Part shown: in pieces, positions 7,536 to 15,805 of the stretch | How positions within the stretch are numbered: position 1 is the first letter of the stretch | How the letters are laid out: each line of letters opens with the position of its first letter | Assembly: GCA_002433075.1 (NCBI GenBank) | Contig: DJHM01000030.1 | Span: 58,574 to 80,431, forward strand | DNA length: 21,858 nt | Direction of reading: 5' to 3' | Origin: Latescibacteria bacterium UBA6620 | GTDB lineage: Bacteria > Latescibacterota > UBA2968 | Program-made: the position numbers and the translations under genes | Notes under the pieces: model-generated | What the model saw: only the letters and a program-made list of their open reading frames with translations | Told to the model about the DNA's origin: nothing | The model's database searches: none

Positions 7536-8672
7536 ATGCCTGACCCCATCCTCATCATCGACGGCCATCTCGACATGGCCTTCAACGCCCTCTACAAGCG
7601 TCGCGACCTCCGGCAACCCATCCACATCCTTCGTGAACGCGAAGATGCGGTGCGGACCGGCGTTTCCCAGCATCCCGATTCCCTCGAGCGGCGAGAAGGG
7701 CCGTGGGTCGAAAAACCCGCAACCGTCACGGTCAGCCTGCCCGAAATGCGGAAGGGCCGAGTCGGCATCATGCTCACGACCATCATGGCCCGTGTGCAGG
7801 CCCCCGACGGCAACACCCACAACTCTGTTCGCACTCAGGCCGTCGCCCACGCACGCGGACGATCCCATCTTCACTACTACCAGGCGCTCGAACGCGAAGG
7901 CGAGATCTTTTGGATCAAATCCAAATCCGATCTCGATCGATCCGTCTCGGCCTGGGAAGATCCATCCGACGACACGCCGGTCGGTCTCATCCTCACGATG
8001 GAAAGCGCGGACCCGATCCTTGGGCCCGACAACGTCGCCTTCTGGCACGAGCAAGGACTGCGCTCGGTTTCGCTCACTCATTTCGGGGCGAACACCTACG
8101 GACACGGCACAGGCACAGTCGGTGGTCTCTACCCTCCGGCTTATCCTCTGATGGACGCCCTCGCGGAGACCGACATTGCCATCGACCTCAGCCACGCGGC
8201 CGACCTGGCATTCTGGCAGATTCTGGACTACTGGAAGGGGCCCGTCCACGCCAGTCACTGTAACTGCCGCGCCCTCGTCAGAGGTCAGCGCCATCTCTCG
8301 GACGACATGATCAAAGCAATCACGAGTCGGGGTGGCGTGATCGGAACCGTTTTCGCCGAACAGATGCTCAGCCCGACCTGGGACTGGGACGACCCGAAGA
8401 CCCACTATGCCAACTCGACGCGCTCTATGAGAGCGGCCGTCGAGCATATCGATCACATCTGCCAGCTGACGGGGAACACCGACCACGTCGCATTCGGAAC
8501 CGATCTCGACGGAGGTTTCGGTCGTGAGCTGTCCCCCATCGATTACAACACCATCAACGATCTCCAGATCTTCCTCGACCAGCTCCGCGAAGCCGGCTAC
8601 AGCGAAGACGACGTCGCCAAAATCGCACACGGCAACCTCGTTCGATTCTTCCACGGGACCTGGCATGTCTGA
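7536..8672 (+). CDS. Membrane-dipeptidase-like hydrolase, peptidase M19 (copy A)
   Basis: Zinc-dependent dipeptidase of the renal dipeptidase/M19 family (amidohydrolase-like TIM barrel), cleaving dipeptides, possibly including D-residues. Metal ligands are visible: H11 and D13 in DGHLDM, E156 in TMESAD, H220 in DLSHAA, H241 in ASHCNCRA, and the catalytic-side D323 in GTDLDGG. The length, 378 residues, is typical. The frame opens at 7467, but the ATG at 7536 is chosen because the earlier codons come from the period-10 repeat and MPDPILIIDGHLD aligns with copy B. No signal peptide is apparent. It overlaps copy B by 8 bases, so translation is probably coupled. The long reading frame on the opposite strand here is a shadow. 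Confidence 0.92.
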   Translation: MPDPILIIDGHLDMAFNALYKRRDLRQPIHILREREDAVRTGVSQHPDSLERREGPWVEKPATVTVSLPEMRKGRVGIMLTTIMARVQAPDGNTHNSVRTQAVAHARGRSHLHYYQALEREGEIFWIKSKSDLDRSVSAWEDPSDDTPVGLILTMESADPILGPDNVAFWHEQGLRSVSLTHFGANTYGHGTGTVGGLYPPAYPLMDALAETDIAIDLSHAADLAFWQILDYWKGPVHASHCNCRALVRGQRHLSDDMIKAITSRGGVIGTVFAEQMLSPTWDWDDPKTHYANSTRSMRAAVEHIDHICQLTGNTDHVAFGTDLDGGFGRELSPIDYNTINDLQIFLDQLREAGYSEDDVAKIAHGNLVRFFHGTWHV

Positions 8673-9744
8673 CCGAACCCTGATCATCGACAGCCACCTC
8701 GATCTGGGCTACAGCGCCATTCAGGTCAACCGCGATCTCACACAACCGGCCGCGAACGTGCGCGTCCACGACAGCGCTGGCGTAAAGCGCAGCTTCGGAA
8801 GCTGCACGGTGACCTTCCCCGAACTTCGCAAAGGCCACGTCGGGATCGTCTTCGGAACCGTGATGTCCAGAATCGATCCGAACGATCAGTGGTCGAAGAC
8901 CGGAATGTACGTGCAGTCCCAATGTCACGGCGTTGGAATGGGGCACTATGCATTCTATGAAGCAATGGAAGCCGAAGGGGAGATTCGCTTCATCCGAAAC
9001 ACGAAGGATCTTGAGGCCTCCATCGACGCGTGGAAGAATCCTACGCCGAACGAACCGGTCGGCCTGATGCTCGCGATGGAAAGCGCGGACCCCATCCTCG
9101 ATCCAGACCAGGTGCCGATGTGGTACGACCTCGGTCTGCGGATGGTCAGCATTCAGCACTACGGAACGAGTTCTTACGCCCACGGGACAGGTACGGAGGG
9201 CGGGTTGCTACCGCGCGCCAAGCCCTTGCTGGATGCGTTCAAGGAAGCCAGGATCATCGTCGACATGACCCACACGACCGACCAGGGCTTCTGGGAAACC
9301 CTCGACGCATACGATGGTCCCATCTGTGCTTCCCACCACAACTGTCGCGAGCTGACGCCCGGCCAGCGGCAACTGACAGACGACATGATCAAGGCCATCG
9401 TCGAACGCGGTGGCGTCATCGGAGCGGCGTTCGACGCCTGGATGCTCGACCCCACTTGGGACCGGCAGCGCCCCTGTTACGAGCAAACAACCCAGGCCAC
9501 CCTCGAGACCGTCGTCAACCACATCGACCACATCGCGCAGCTCACCGGAAACTGCAATCACTCCGGTATCGGAACGGACCTCGACGGCGGTTTCGGCCAG
9601 GAACAATCCCCCCGAGACCTGAACACCATCGCGGACTTGAAGCGGCTGCCCGAGATCATGAGCAATCGAGGCTACTCGACCGAGGACATCGACACCGTCC
9701 TCCACGGCAACTGGATCCGGTTCCTGAAGCAATGCTGGGCGTAA
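8665..9744 (+). CDS. Membrane-dipeptidase-like hydrolase, peptidase M19 (copy B)
   Basis: Second M19 dipeptidase, 359 residues, clearly related to copy A along its whole length (shared blocks include VGLMLAMESADPIL, DDMIKAI and GTDLDGGFG). Its metal ligands are H11, D13, E139, H203 in DMTHTT, H224 in ASHHNCRE and D305. The ATG at 8665 lies within the last codons of copy A, giving an 8-base overlap. The frame is open further upstream, but that part lies inside copy A and is not family sequence. Copy B lacks about 20 residues that copy A has around 40-60. The two may have different substrate preference or form a hetero-oligomer. They look like a tandem duplication that has had time to diverge. 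Confidence 0.92.
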   Translation: MSDRTLIIDSHLDLGYSAIQVNRDLTQPAANVRVHDSAGVKRSFGSCTVTFPELRKGHVGIVFGTVMSRIDPNDQWSKTGMYVQSQCHGVGMGHYAFYEAMEAEGEIRFIRNTKDLEASIDAWKNPTPNEPVGLMLAMESADPILDPDQVPMWYDLGLRMVSIQHYGTSSYAHGTGTEGGLLPRAKPLLDAFKEARIIVDMTHTTDQGFWETLDAYDGPICASHHNCRELTPGQRQLTDDMIKAIVERGGVIGAAFDAWMLDPTWDRQRPCYEQTTQATLETVVNHIDHIAQLTGNCNHSGIGTDLDGGFGQEQSPRDLNTIADLKRLPEIMSNRGYSTEDIDTVLHGNWIRFLKQCWA

Positions 9745-9747
9745 GGC

Positions 9748-9799
9748 AATCGTGGCGAGCAGGAGAGCGGGCGTGTCGCTGATTCTCCTGACTGCGATT
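9748..9799. repeat. Imperfect hairpin after the dipeptidase pair
   Basis: CAGGAGA (9760-9766) pairs with TCTCCTG (9784-9790), and AATCG (9748-9752) with CGATT (9795-9799). It lies between dipeptidase B and the sulfatase. No U-run follows, so a terminator is only possible. The rest of the 97-base gap shows nothing else, and the sulfatase start has no obvious ribosome site. Confidence 0.35.
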
Positions 9800-9841
9800 C
9801 TGACCACCTGTTTTCAAAGGCATTGATCACCCAACACTTCC

Positions 9842-11296
9842 ATGAAACCCAACATCCTCCTCATCACAACCGACCAGCAGCGCGGTGATTGTCTCGGATG
9901 CGACGGCCACCCGGTGGTCGAAACTCCCTACCTCGATCAGCTCGCCGAGGAGGGGGCCCGCTTCCCCCATGCCTACACCTCGGTCCCTTCCTGTACACCA
10001 GCACGGGCCGGAATCCTCACCGGAATGGACCAGTGGAACCACGGCCGACTCACAATGACGGGTGCCGATCCGCTCGAATATCCAGCCACCCTGCCAGGGG
10101 AGCTCGCGAAAGCGGGGTATCACACGCAAGGAGTCGGGAAGATGCACTTCGCCCCTCAACGAAGGCTCTACGGCTTCCACAATCTCGTCCTCGACGAGAG
10201 CGGTCGACGCACGGGGAATTTCGTCAGCGATTACCACGAGTGGTTCGACGAGAACAAGGAAGGCGCTTACGGCTACCGCGATCACAGCGTCGACTGGAAC
10301 AGCTGGATGGCTCGACCGTCTCACCTGCCGGAGCATCTCCATCCCACCCACTGGACGGCGTCGGAAGGAATCAAGTTCCTCACTCACCGTGATCCGACGA
10401 AGTCCTTCTTCATGTGGCTCTCCTTCGCCCGCCCTCACTCCCCATACGACGCGCCCCAGCCTTACTTCGACATGTACAATGGCAACGAAAACGTCCCAGA
10501 AGCCGCTGTCGGAGACTGGTGCGCACGGTGGGACCGGAAAGTCGCCGATGTCAACGCCCCCTTCTCACACCGCACGGATGCCGAGACCCACCGTGCGCGC
10601 GCGGGCTACTACGGCAACATCACCTTCATCGACCATCAGATCGGACGCGTGCTCTACGAACTGAAACGCCAGGACGCCGACGCATGGGCGAATACGCTTG
10701 TCATCTTCACGTCCGACCACGGCGACATGATGGGCGACCACCACCATTGGCGTAAGACCTACGCCTACGAGGGATCCGCTCGGGTGCCCTTCTTGATTCA
10801 GTTTCCCGAGACCTGGGAGTTGGATCGGGGACAGGTGCTCGATCAGCCCGTCGAGCTTCGGGACATCATGCCCACGATCCTCGAGGCAGCTGGCGCCGAC
10901 ATTCCGGAGTCGGTCGACGGGGACAGTTTGCAGAAGCTCGCGAAAGGAAGCACCGAGTGGCGCGAGTTCGTTCAGGGCGAGCACACGACGTGTTACGATC
11001 ACGACTACGGCATGCAGTATGTCACGGATGGTCACGAGAAGTACATCTGGTATCACCACACGGGTGAGGAGATGTACTTCGATCTCGACGACGATCCTTC
11101 TGAATGTCGCGAACGATCGAAGGACCCGGAGAAGGTTGATCGGGTCGCGTTGTGGCGAAATAGGCTCGCCGACCTCAACGAGGAGCGAGGCGATCCCCGG
11201 GGCCAGGGAGGGGAACTGATCGTGCAGGATAATGCCCTTAAACTTTCGCCGAACTACAACCGATGGAAGGCACGTGCTGAGGAGACAATGACGTAA
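9842..11296 (+). CDS. Sulfatase, formylglycine-dependent
   Basis: Hydrolyses a sulfate ester (or possibly a phosphonate, as some relatives do) on an unknown substrate. The 484 residues are typical of the family. Metal and catalytic residues are visible: D11 in TTDQQ, the formylglycine site C51-T-P-A-R55 followed by AGILTG, K100 and H102 in GVGKMHF, H199 in ARPHSPYD, D292 and H293 in SDHGDMMGD, and K305. C51 must be converted to formylglycine by a separate enzyme, which is not in this window. No signal peptide is seen; the protein starts at MKPNILLITTD. The TAA stop shares its last A with the ATG of the next gene, so the hydrolase is translationally coupled. It is the intact counterpart of the frameshifted sulfatase at 4148-5531. 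Confidence 0.94.
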   Translation: MKPNILLITTDQQRGDCLGCDGHPVVETPYLDQLAEEGARFPHAYTSVPSCTPARAGILTGMDQWNHGRLTMTGADPLEYPATLPGELAKAGYHTQGVGKMHFAPQRRLYGFHNLVLDESGRRTGNFVSDYHEWFDENKEGAYGYRDHSVDWNSWMARPSHLPEHLHPTHWTASEGIKFLTHRDPTKSFFMWLSFARPHSPYDAPQPYFDMYNGNENVPEAAVGDWCARWDRKVADVNAPFSHRTDAETHRARAGYYGNITFIDHQIGRVLYELKRQDADAWANTLVIFTSDHGDMMGDHHHWRKTYAYEGSARVPFLIQFPETWELDRGQVLDQPVELRDIMPTILEAAGADIPESVDGDSLQKLAKGSTEWREFVQGEHTTCYDHDYGMQYVTDGHEKYIWYHHTGEEMYFDLDDDPSECRERSKDPEKVDRVALWRNRLADLNEERGDPRGQGGELIVQDNALKLSPNYNRWKARAEETMT

Positions 11297-12384
11297 TGGC
11301 AACGCGAAAACATCCCGCGAACGCATTCGCCGGCGGTCATCCGAGCCGCGAGTCGACGAAGCGATTCCATCTGTCGCCGTCCCAGCACCATCGTCATCTC
11401 ATGATGGGCATGGAGCAGGAACTGGCATTCGACGCGAACGACATCAACCGATGGCGTCGCCGGCTCCGGACAAAGGTGCGGCAGCTTCTGGGGGATACGC
11501 CCGCTGAGCGATGCGACCTCAACGTCAAGTCCCTCTGGCGCATGAACCATCCGTTCGGATCGATCGAAAAGATCGTGTTCACCAGCGAACCCCGGTCAGA
11601 TGTCCTCGCCTACGTATGCCTACCCCGAGATGTCGAGCCGCCCTACACCTGGTTTGTCTGCGTGCAAGGACACACGACGGGGTTCCACAACTCGATCGGA
11701 GTGGCCAGAGACGACAACAGCAAGCAGATCGACGTGGAAGGAGATCGGGAGTTCGGTATCGGATGCATGCGTCGGGGACTGGCTGCCCTGTGCATTGAAC
11801 AGCGGTCCTTCGGCGAACGTCGAGAGCAGACCCAGGAACGAATTGGCTCACACGGTTGTCACGATGCCTCGATGCACGCCCTGATGCTCGGCCGAACCCT
11901 CACCGGTGAGCGGGTCTACGACGTCGACCGCGGAATCGACTATCTTTCCACGCGCGACGACGTCAGGATGAAACACATCGGTGTGATGGGGAACTCGGGC
12001 GGTGGCACGGTCAGTCTCTTCGCTGCGGCCGCACTCAGCCGGCTCAGATATGCGATGCCGTCCTGTTACTTCTGCACGTTCGAAGACTCAATCATGTCCA
12101 TCTACCACTGCATGGACAATTACCTGCCGGGTCTGCTAAAATACGCCGAAATGCCTGATGTGATGGGTCTCTTCGCACCGAAGCCCACCGTGCTTGTCGC
12201 TGGCAAAGAGGACCCGATCTTTCCGGTGAGAGGGGTTCGAAAGGCCTACCGCAGGTTAAAGACCATTTATCGGGCCGCAGGCGCCGAGGATCGGTGTCAC
12301 CTCGTGATCGGCCCGGAAGGACACCGTTTCTACGCCGATCTGGCGTGGCCCAAGATGCTCGCCGAGATCGAACGAGACCGATAG
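11296..12384 (+). CDS. Alpha/beta hydrolase (acetyl-xylan-esterase / dienelactone-hydrolase-like)
   Basis: Serine hydrolase of 362 residues, likely an esterase acting on a deacylation or lactone step. The nucleophile elbow is G-N-S234-G-G in GVMGNSGGG, with a likely acid D306 in GKEDPIFP and H343 in PEGHRF completing the triad. QGHTTGF (about 124-130) is the likely oxyanion region. The N-terminal 60 residues are polar and have no signal peptide. The start overlaps the sulfatase stop by one base (TAATG), a strong sign that the two work on the same material, for example removing sulfate and acyl groups from one glycan. The reaction is inferred from fold and neighbour only. Confidence 0.85.
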   Translation: MATRKHPANAFAGGHPSRESTKRFHLSPSQHHRHLMMGMEQELAFDANDINRWRRRLRTKVRQLLGDTPAERCDLNVKSLWRMNHPFGSIEKIVFTSEPRSDVLAYVCLPRDVEPPYTWFVCVQGHTTGFHNSIGVARDDNSKQIDVEGDREFGIGCMRRGLAALCIEQRSFGERREQTQERIGSHGCHDASMHALMLGRTLTGERVYDVDRGIDYLSTRDDVRMKHIGVMGNSGGGTVSLFAAAALSRLRYAMPSCYFCTFEDSIMSIYHCMDNYLPGLLKYAEMPDVMGLFAPKPTVLVAGKEDPIFPVRGVRKAYRRLKTIYRAAGAEDRCHLVIGPEGHRFYADLAWPKMLAEIERDR

Positions 12385-12395
12385 ACGGAGGCAGC

Positions 12396-12872
12396 ATGGC
12401 CAAAGACACGAATTACTGGCTCGTCAAGTGCGAGCCCCACGAAACGAGCTTCGACGACCTGAAGGTGCGACCGAAACGAACCGGCTACTGGCGTGGCGTA
12501 CGGAATTACCAGGCACGCAACTTCATACGCGACGGAATGAACAAGGGCGACCTGGCCTTCTTCTATCATTCCAACTGTGACGAGCCTGGCGTGGCCGGCA
12601 TCGCCGACATCGTCAAGGCCGGCTATCCGGACCCCTCGCAGTTCGACAAGAAACACCGCTACTACGACGAGAAAGCGACGGATGATAACCCGCGTTGGTT
12701 CTCCTTCGACGTGAAGTGGAAAAAGAAATTCAAATCCTTCGTCCATCTCGCCGACCTGAAGGGCAACAAGAAACTGAACGACATGAAGGTCGTTCAGAGA
12801 GGCCAGCGTCTGTCCATTCAGCCGGTCACGAAAAAGGAATTCGACGAAGTCTGTAAAATGGGTGGTGTGTAG
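12396..12872 (+). CDS. EVE-domain protein
   Basis: Small PUA-like protein of 158 residues, essentially one EVE domain: YWLVKCEPHETSFDDL at the N-terminus, then YWRGVRNYQARNF, GDLAFFYHSN, GVAGIADIVKAGYPD, and LSIQPVTKKEFDEV near the end. EVE domains bind modified bases such as 5-methylcytosine in DNA or modified RNA bases; the human relative is thymocyte nuclear protein 1. The ATG at 12396 is chosen over the earlier open frame because it has GGAGG five bases upstream and gives the standard N-terminus. It follows the hydrolase by 11 bases, so it is probably on the same transcript, although its role has no obvious link to catabolism. No restriction or methylation gene is in the window. Confidence 0.9.
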   Translation: MAKDTNYWLVKCEPHETSFDDLKVRPKRTGYWRGVRNYQARNFIRDGMNKGDLAFFYHSNCDEPGVAGIADIVKAGYPDPSQFDKKHRYYDEKATDDNPRWFSFDVKWKKKFKSFVHLADLKGNKKLNDMKVVQRGQRLSIQPVTKKEFDEVCKMGGV

Positions 12873-12909
12873 GCTCTTCCCAATCCTCGTAGGGCAGGTT
12901 CCACCACAC

Positions 12910-12947
12910 GTGGAGGTTTCAAAGAGAGACGACGGTCTCCGCTCCAC
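12910..12947. terminator. Nested hairpin after the EVE gene
   Basis: The outer stem GTGGAG (12910-12915) pairs with CTCCAC (12942-12947), and the inner stem GAGAC (12926-12930) with GTCTC (12935-12939) around GACG. It lies 38 bases after the EVE stop and before the period-10 repeat. It lacks a terminal U-run, so termination is only likely. Confidence 0.35.
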
Positions 12948-12963
12948 GGTCGGTCATCCGCCC

Positions 12964-12994
12964 TCTGCGTTCATCCGTGTCCATCTGTGGTTCC
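12964..12994 (+). repeat. Period-10 repeat (second copy) before the aminotransferase
   Basis: The units CTGCGTTCAT, CCGTGTCCAT and CTGTGGTTCC (12965-12994) match the copy at 7488-7518, with identical last units. Here it ends one base before the aminotransferase ATG at 12996, so it occupies the place of the ribosome-binding site. Confidence 0.65.
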
Positions 12995-12995
12995 C

Positions 12996-14339
12996 ATGCC
13001 TTCCATCATAGAGCGCTACGAATCAACCTTCGCCACAGACCGCGAGCTCTCCGTTCAAGCCCAGGAGATCTTCCCCGACGGCGTCACGCACGACAACCGG
13101 CACGCAGATCCCTTCTCCGTCTACATCAGCCACGCTGACGGATCGAAGAAGTACACCATCAGCGGTCACGAGCTGATCGATTTCTGGTGCGGCCACGGCG
13201 CGTTGCTGCTCAGCCACAATCCGCCCGAAGTCGTCAAAGCCGTTTCGGCCCGAATCGGTCAGGGCACGCATCTTGGCGGATCTCACCAGCTCGAAATGGA
13301 ATGGGGACAATGGGTCAAAGACCTGATCCCGTCCGCAGAACGTGTTCGCTTCGTCAACTCCGGAACTGAAGCCACGTTGATGGCGATTCGTCTTGCCCGG
13401 ACTTTCACCGGACGAAACAACGTCATCAAGTTCGCCGGCCACTTTCACGGCTGGCACGATTCGGTCATTCCCGCAGCCAGACCCCCTCTGGACGTGCCGG
13501 TCCCGGGTATCCCCGGAGCCGTACTCGACAACACCATCGTCCTGCCCCCCAACGACATTGACGCGGTCCGATCCCACCTTGAAAGCGATCCAGATGTGGC
13601 CATCCTCCTCATCGAGCCGACGGGAGGCGGATGGGGTGCGGTGCCCTGCAAACCCGAATTTCTGGCTGACCTGCGTCAGGTCACATCGGATCACGGAGTG
13701 ATCCTCTTGTTCGACGAGGTCATCACCGGGTTCCGCGTGTCCCCCGGCGGTGCTCAGGCGCACTATGGCATCACGCCAGACATGACAACCATGGCGAAGA
13801 TTTTAGCTGGCGGATTGCCCGGAGGGGCGGTGGCAGGACGAGCAGATATCCTGGACTTGATTTCGATCAAGAAGACCGACGTAGAGAAGAAGATGCCGCA
13901 CCCGGGCACGTTCAATGCGAATCCCCTCTCCGCATCCGCCGGAATCGCCACACTCAAGATCGCGTCGACCGGGGAACCTCAGGCCCACGCAAACGAAACC
14001 GCAGCGACGTTGCGCCACGGCATCGCGAAAATCATCGATGACCGTAACCTGGGTTGGGGCGTCTACGGAGAGTTCTCGAGTTTCAGAATCGTGTTCGACC
14101 ACGGAATCCCTGGAGTCAGGGCGCTGGAGTTCGACCCTTTCACTTTCGATCACAACCGATTGAAGTCACCCATCAGACCGGATCTGGCCCGGAATCTGCG
14201 TTGCGGAATGCTGTTGAACGGGGTCGACCTGCCAGGGACGCCCATCACGATGGCCGCCCACTCCGGCGATGACATCCAGGCCACGCTTGGTGCGTTCGAA
14301 ACCACGCTCGACTGGATGAAATCGGACGGACTGATTTAG
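12996..14339 (+). CDS. Class III PLP aminotransferase (glutamate-1-semialdehyde aminomutase-like)
   Basis: PLP-dependent aminotransferase or aminomutase of 447 residues. Visible family features are NSGTEA (121-126) for the phosphate, HGWHD (151-155), E207, D240 in LLFDEVITGFR which holds the pyridine nitrogen, and the Schiff-base lysine K268 in TTMAKILAGGLPGGA. The sequence style is that of HemL, but the protein is longer than a typical HemL and sits in a catabolic context, so a true role in haem synthesis is doubtful. The frame could start at GTG 12987, but that codon lies within the repeat, so ATG 12996 is preferred. No Shine-Dalgarno precedes it. A 2-hydroxyacid dehydrogenase follows after 12 bases; the pair could interconvert amino, keto and hydroxy acids. 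Confidence 0.88.
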   Translation: MPSIIERYESTFATDRELSVQAQEIFPDGVTHDNRHADPFSVYISHADGSKKYTISGHELIDFWCGHGALLLSHNPPEVVKAVSARIGQGTHLGGSHQLEMEWGQWVKDLIPSAERVRFVNSGTEATLMAIRLARTFTGRNNVIKFAGHFHGWHDSVIPAARPPLDVPVPGIPGAVLDNTIVLPPNDIDAVRSHLESDPDVAILLIEPTGGGWGAVPCKPEFLADLRQVTSDHGVILLFDEVITGFRVSPGGAQAHYGITPDMTTMAKILAGGLPGGAVAGRADILDLISIKKTDVEKKMPHPGTFNANPLSASAGIATLKIASTGEPQAHANETAATLRHGIAKIIDDRNLGWGVYGEFSSFRIVFDHGIPGVRALEFDPFTFDHNRLKSPIRPDLARNLRCGMLLNGVDLPGTPITMAAHSGDDIQATLGAFETTLDWMKSDGLI

Positions 14340-14351
14340 CGAGGAGGCGGA

Positions 14352-15296
14352 GTGAAGCTCGTTTCGACGTGGAAGCCGGCGGAGAGTGCGAAGATCGCCC
14401 CCGAGTTCCCCAATGTGCAGTGGGTCGCGGTTAAAGAGGAAGAAGACGTCCTACGCGAAGTGGCCGACGCGGAAGTCGTGTTCGGCCACATCGGTCGGGA
14501 TGCGTTCCTAGCGGCCAGGCAACTCCGTTGGATTCAAAATGGCGGTGCCGGAGTCGAGAAATTGATGGCGATTCCCGAGCTCGTGGAAAGTGACGTTGTC
14601 ATTACGAATACGAGCGGGGCCCACGTCGACACCATCGCCGAGTCCGCGTTTGGTATGCTCGTCTATCTCTGTCGGAACTTCAAGCGGCTCCTGCAAGCAC
14701 AGTCCGACCACGTCTACATCGCGCAGTCCGACTATCGCGGAGTCGGTCTCGCAGGCATGACCATGGGGATCGTCGGTCTGGGAAACATCGGAAGGGCGAT
14801 CGGGCTGCGGGCGCGCGCCTTCGGCATGAAGGTCATCGCCGTTAACGCCCGGAATACGGACGCGCCCGACTGGGTGGACCGGTGCGAGCGTCTCGACGGA
14901 CTCCCGGATCTGATGGCGGAAGCCGATGTCGTTGTCGTCTGTGCGCCCCTCACGCCCCTTTCCCGTGGGATGATCGGTCCCGCCGAAATCGGCCGGCTGA
15001 AGAAGGGTGCCTACCTCATCGCCGTGTCCCGCGGCGGCATCATCGACGAACCCGCGCTTATCTCTTCACTCGAAAGCGGCAGCCTGGCAGGCGCAGGACT
15101 CGACGTCCAGGCAATCGAACCCCTCCCGGCCGAGAGCCCTTTGTGGGACGCTCCCAACCTCATCCTCACACCACACTGCTCCGACATCTCCGACCGAACG
15201 GACGCTGCAACCTCGACGATCATGCAAGACAATCTACGCCGTTATGTAGCCGGAGAGCCGCTGCGCAACATCGTCGACAAGCAGGTCGGATATTGA
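14352..15296 (+). CDS. D-isomer-specific 2-hydroxyacid dehydrogenase
   Basis: NAD(P)-dependent enzyme reducing 2-keto acids to D-2-hydroxy acids or the reverse, 314 residues. The Rossmann motif is GLGNIG (142-147). The catalytic triad is visible as R227 in VSRGGIIDE, E256 in AIEPLP, and H275 in LTPHCSD. NGGAGVEK (63-70) is the substrate-loop region. The start is a GTG with GAGGAGG eight bases upstream, and the gap to the aminotransferase stop is 12 bases, indicating one transcript. The protein ends close to a convergent gene. The sequence resembles the glyoxylate/hydroxypyruvate-reductase-like branch rather than phosphoglycerate dehydrogenase, since no regulatory ACT domain is present. Confidence 0.92.
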   Translation: MKLVSTWKPAESAKIAPEFPNVQWVAVKEEEDVLREVADAEVVFGHIGRDAFLAARQLRWIQNGGAGVEKLMAIPELVESDVVITNTSGAHVDTIAESAFGMLVYLCRNFKRLLQAQSDHVYIAQSDYRGVGLAGMTMGIVGLGNIGRAIGLRARAFGMKVIAVNARNTDAPDWVDRCERLDGLPDLMAEADVVVVCAPLTPLSRGMIGPAEIGRLKKGAYLIAVSRGGIIDEPALISSLESGSLAGAGLDVQAIEPLPAESPLWDAPNLILTPHCSDISDRTDAATSTIMQDNLRRYVAGEPLRNIVDKQVGY

Positions 15297-15302
15297 TTAA
15301 GT

Positions 15303-15319
15303 GGCCACCCCTCGTGGCC
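15303..15319. terminator. Hairpin in the convergent gap
   Basis: GGCCAC (15303-15308) and GTGGCC (15314-15319) form a perfect 6-bp stem with a 5-base loop, just after the 2-hydroxyacid dehydrogenase stop and between convergent genes. No U-run follows in either direction, so its strength as a terminator is doubtful. Confidence 0.4.
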
Positions 15320-15364
15320 CGTTCCCGCTCTCGCACCATCTTCCCTGCTTTACCGCACGCATCA

Positions 15365-15766
15365 TCAGGCGATCGTGATTTCCGCCTTCTTTTCTGGACG
15401 CTCGTGCAGGTGCCCCTTGCCGGGTAGACTCACACCCAGTCTTATGGACGGTCCATCTCCCACGGGGAAAATGTGATGGAAGGTCAGGGCCGGAACGAAC
15501 ACGAAGTCGCCAGGTTTCGCGATGACTTTCTCCTCGCGGCCTTCGATTACCCAGTGGATTTCACCTTGCATGATGACCCACCACTCGTCGTAGTCATGTA
15601 CGTGGTTGTCGTTCACCGTTCCTGGATTCTGATGAATCACCGTCGACCGAACGTGATCCAGGTTCACCAGCGCGTGCGACCAGTTCCCATCGCCCTTCTC
15701 TCGCTTGATTTCCTCGAGATTGATTTGATTCAGCGTCGCATCCATGATCGGATTGGCAAATGACAT
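15365..15766 (-). CDS. Single-domain cupin protein
   Basis: Small beta-barrel metal-binding protein of 133 residues. The first cupin motif is NDNHVHDYDEWWVIMQGE, with metal ligands H55, H57 and E61; the second supplies H97 or H98 in FVPALTFHHIFPVG. It could be an isomerase, a dioxygenase or a small-molecule sensor; single-domain cupins cannot be assigned without structure. A strong ribosome site GGGAGGA lies six bases before the ATG. It is 40 bases downstream of the broken BNR gene on the same strand, so it is likely the last gene of the long minus-strand unit. Confidence 0.88.
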   Translation of the reverse strand: MSFANPIMDATLNQINLEEIKREKGDGNWSHALVNLDHVRSTVIHQNPGTVNDNHVHDYDEWWVIMQGEIHWVIEGREEKVIAKPGDFVFVPALTFHHIFPVGDGPSIRLGVSLPGKGHLHERPEKKAEITIA

Positions 15767-15805
15767 CGAATTCCTCCCTCGCGTGTTGACTTCACTCTAC
15801 TTCGC

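Noticed and set aside
7533..8687. 384-codon open frame on the minus strand opposite dipeptidase A
   Set aside because: It mirrors the M19 gene codon for codon, shows no recognisable domain, and a similar shadow lies opposite dipeptidase B. It is a product of GC-rich codon bias.
10565..11326. 253-codon open frame opposite the intact sulfatase
   Set aside because: No family features, and the plus-strand sulfatase is complete with all catalytic residues.
12996..14339. Calling the aminotransferase hemL
   Set aside because: The fold and motifs fit, but the length, catabolic neighbours and lack of other haem genes make that specific role unsupported.
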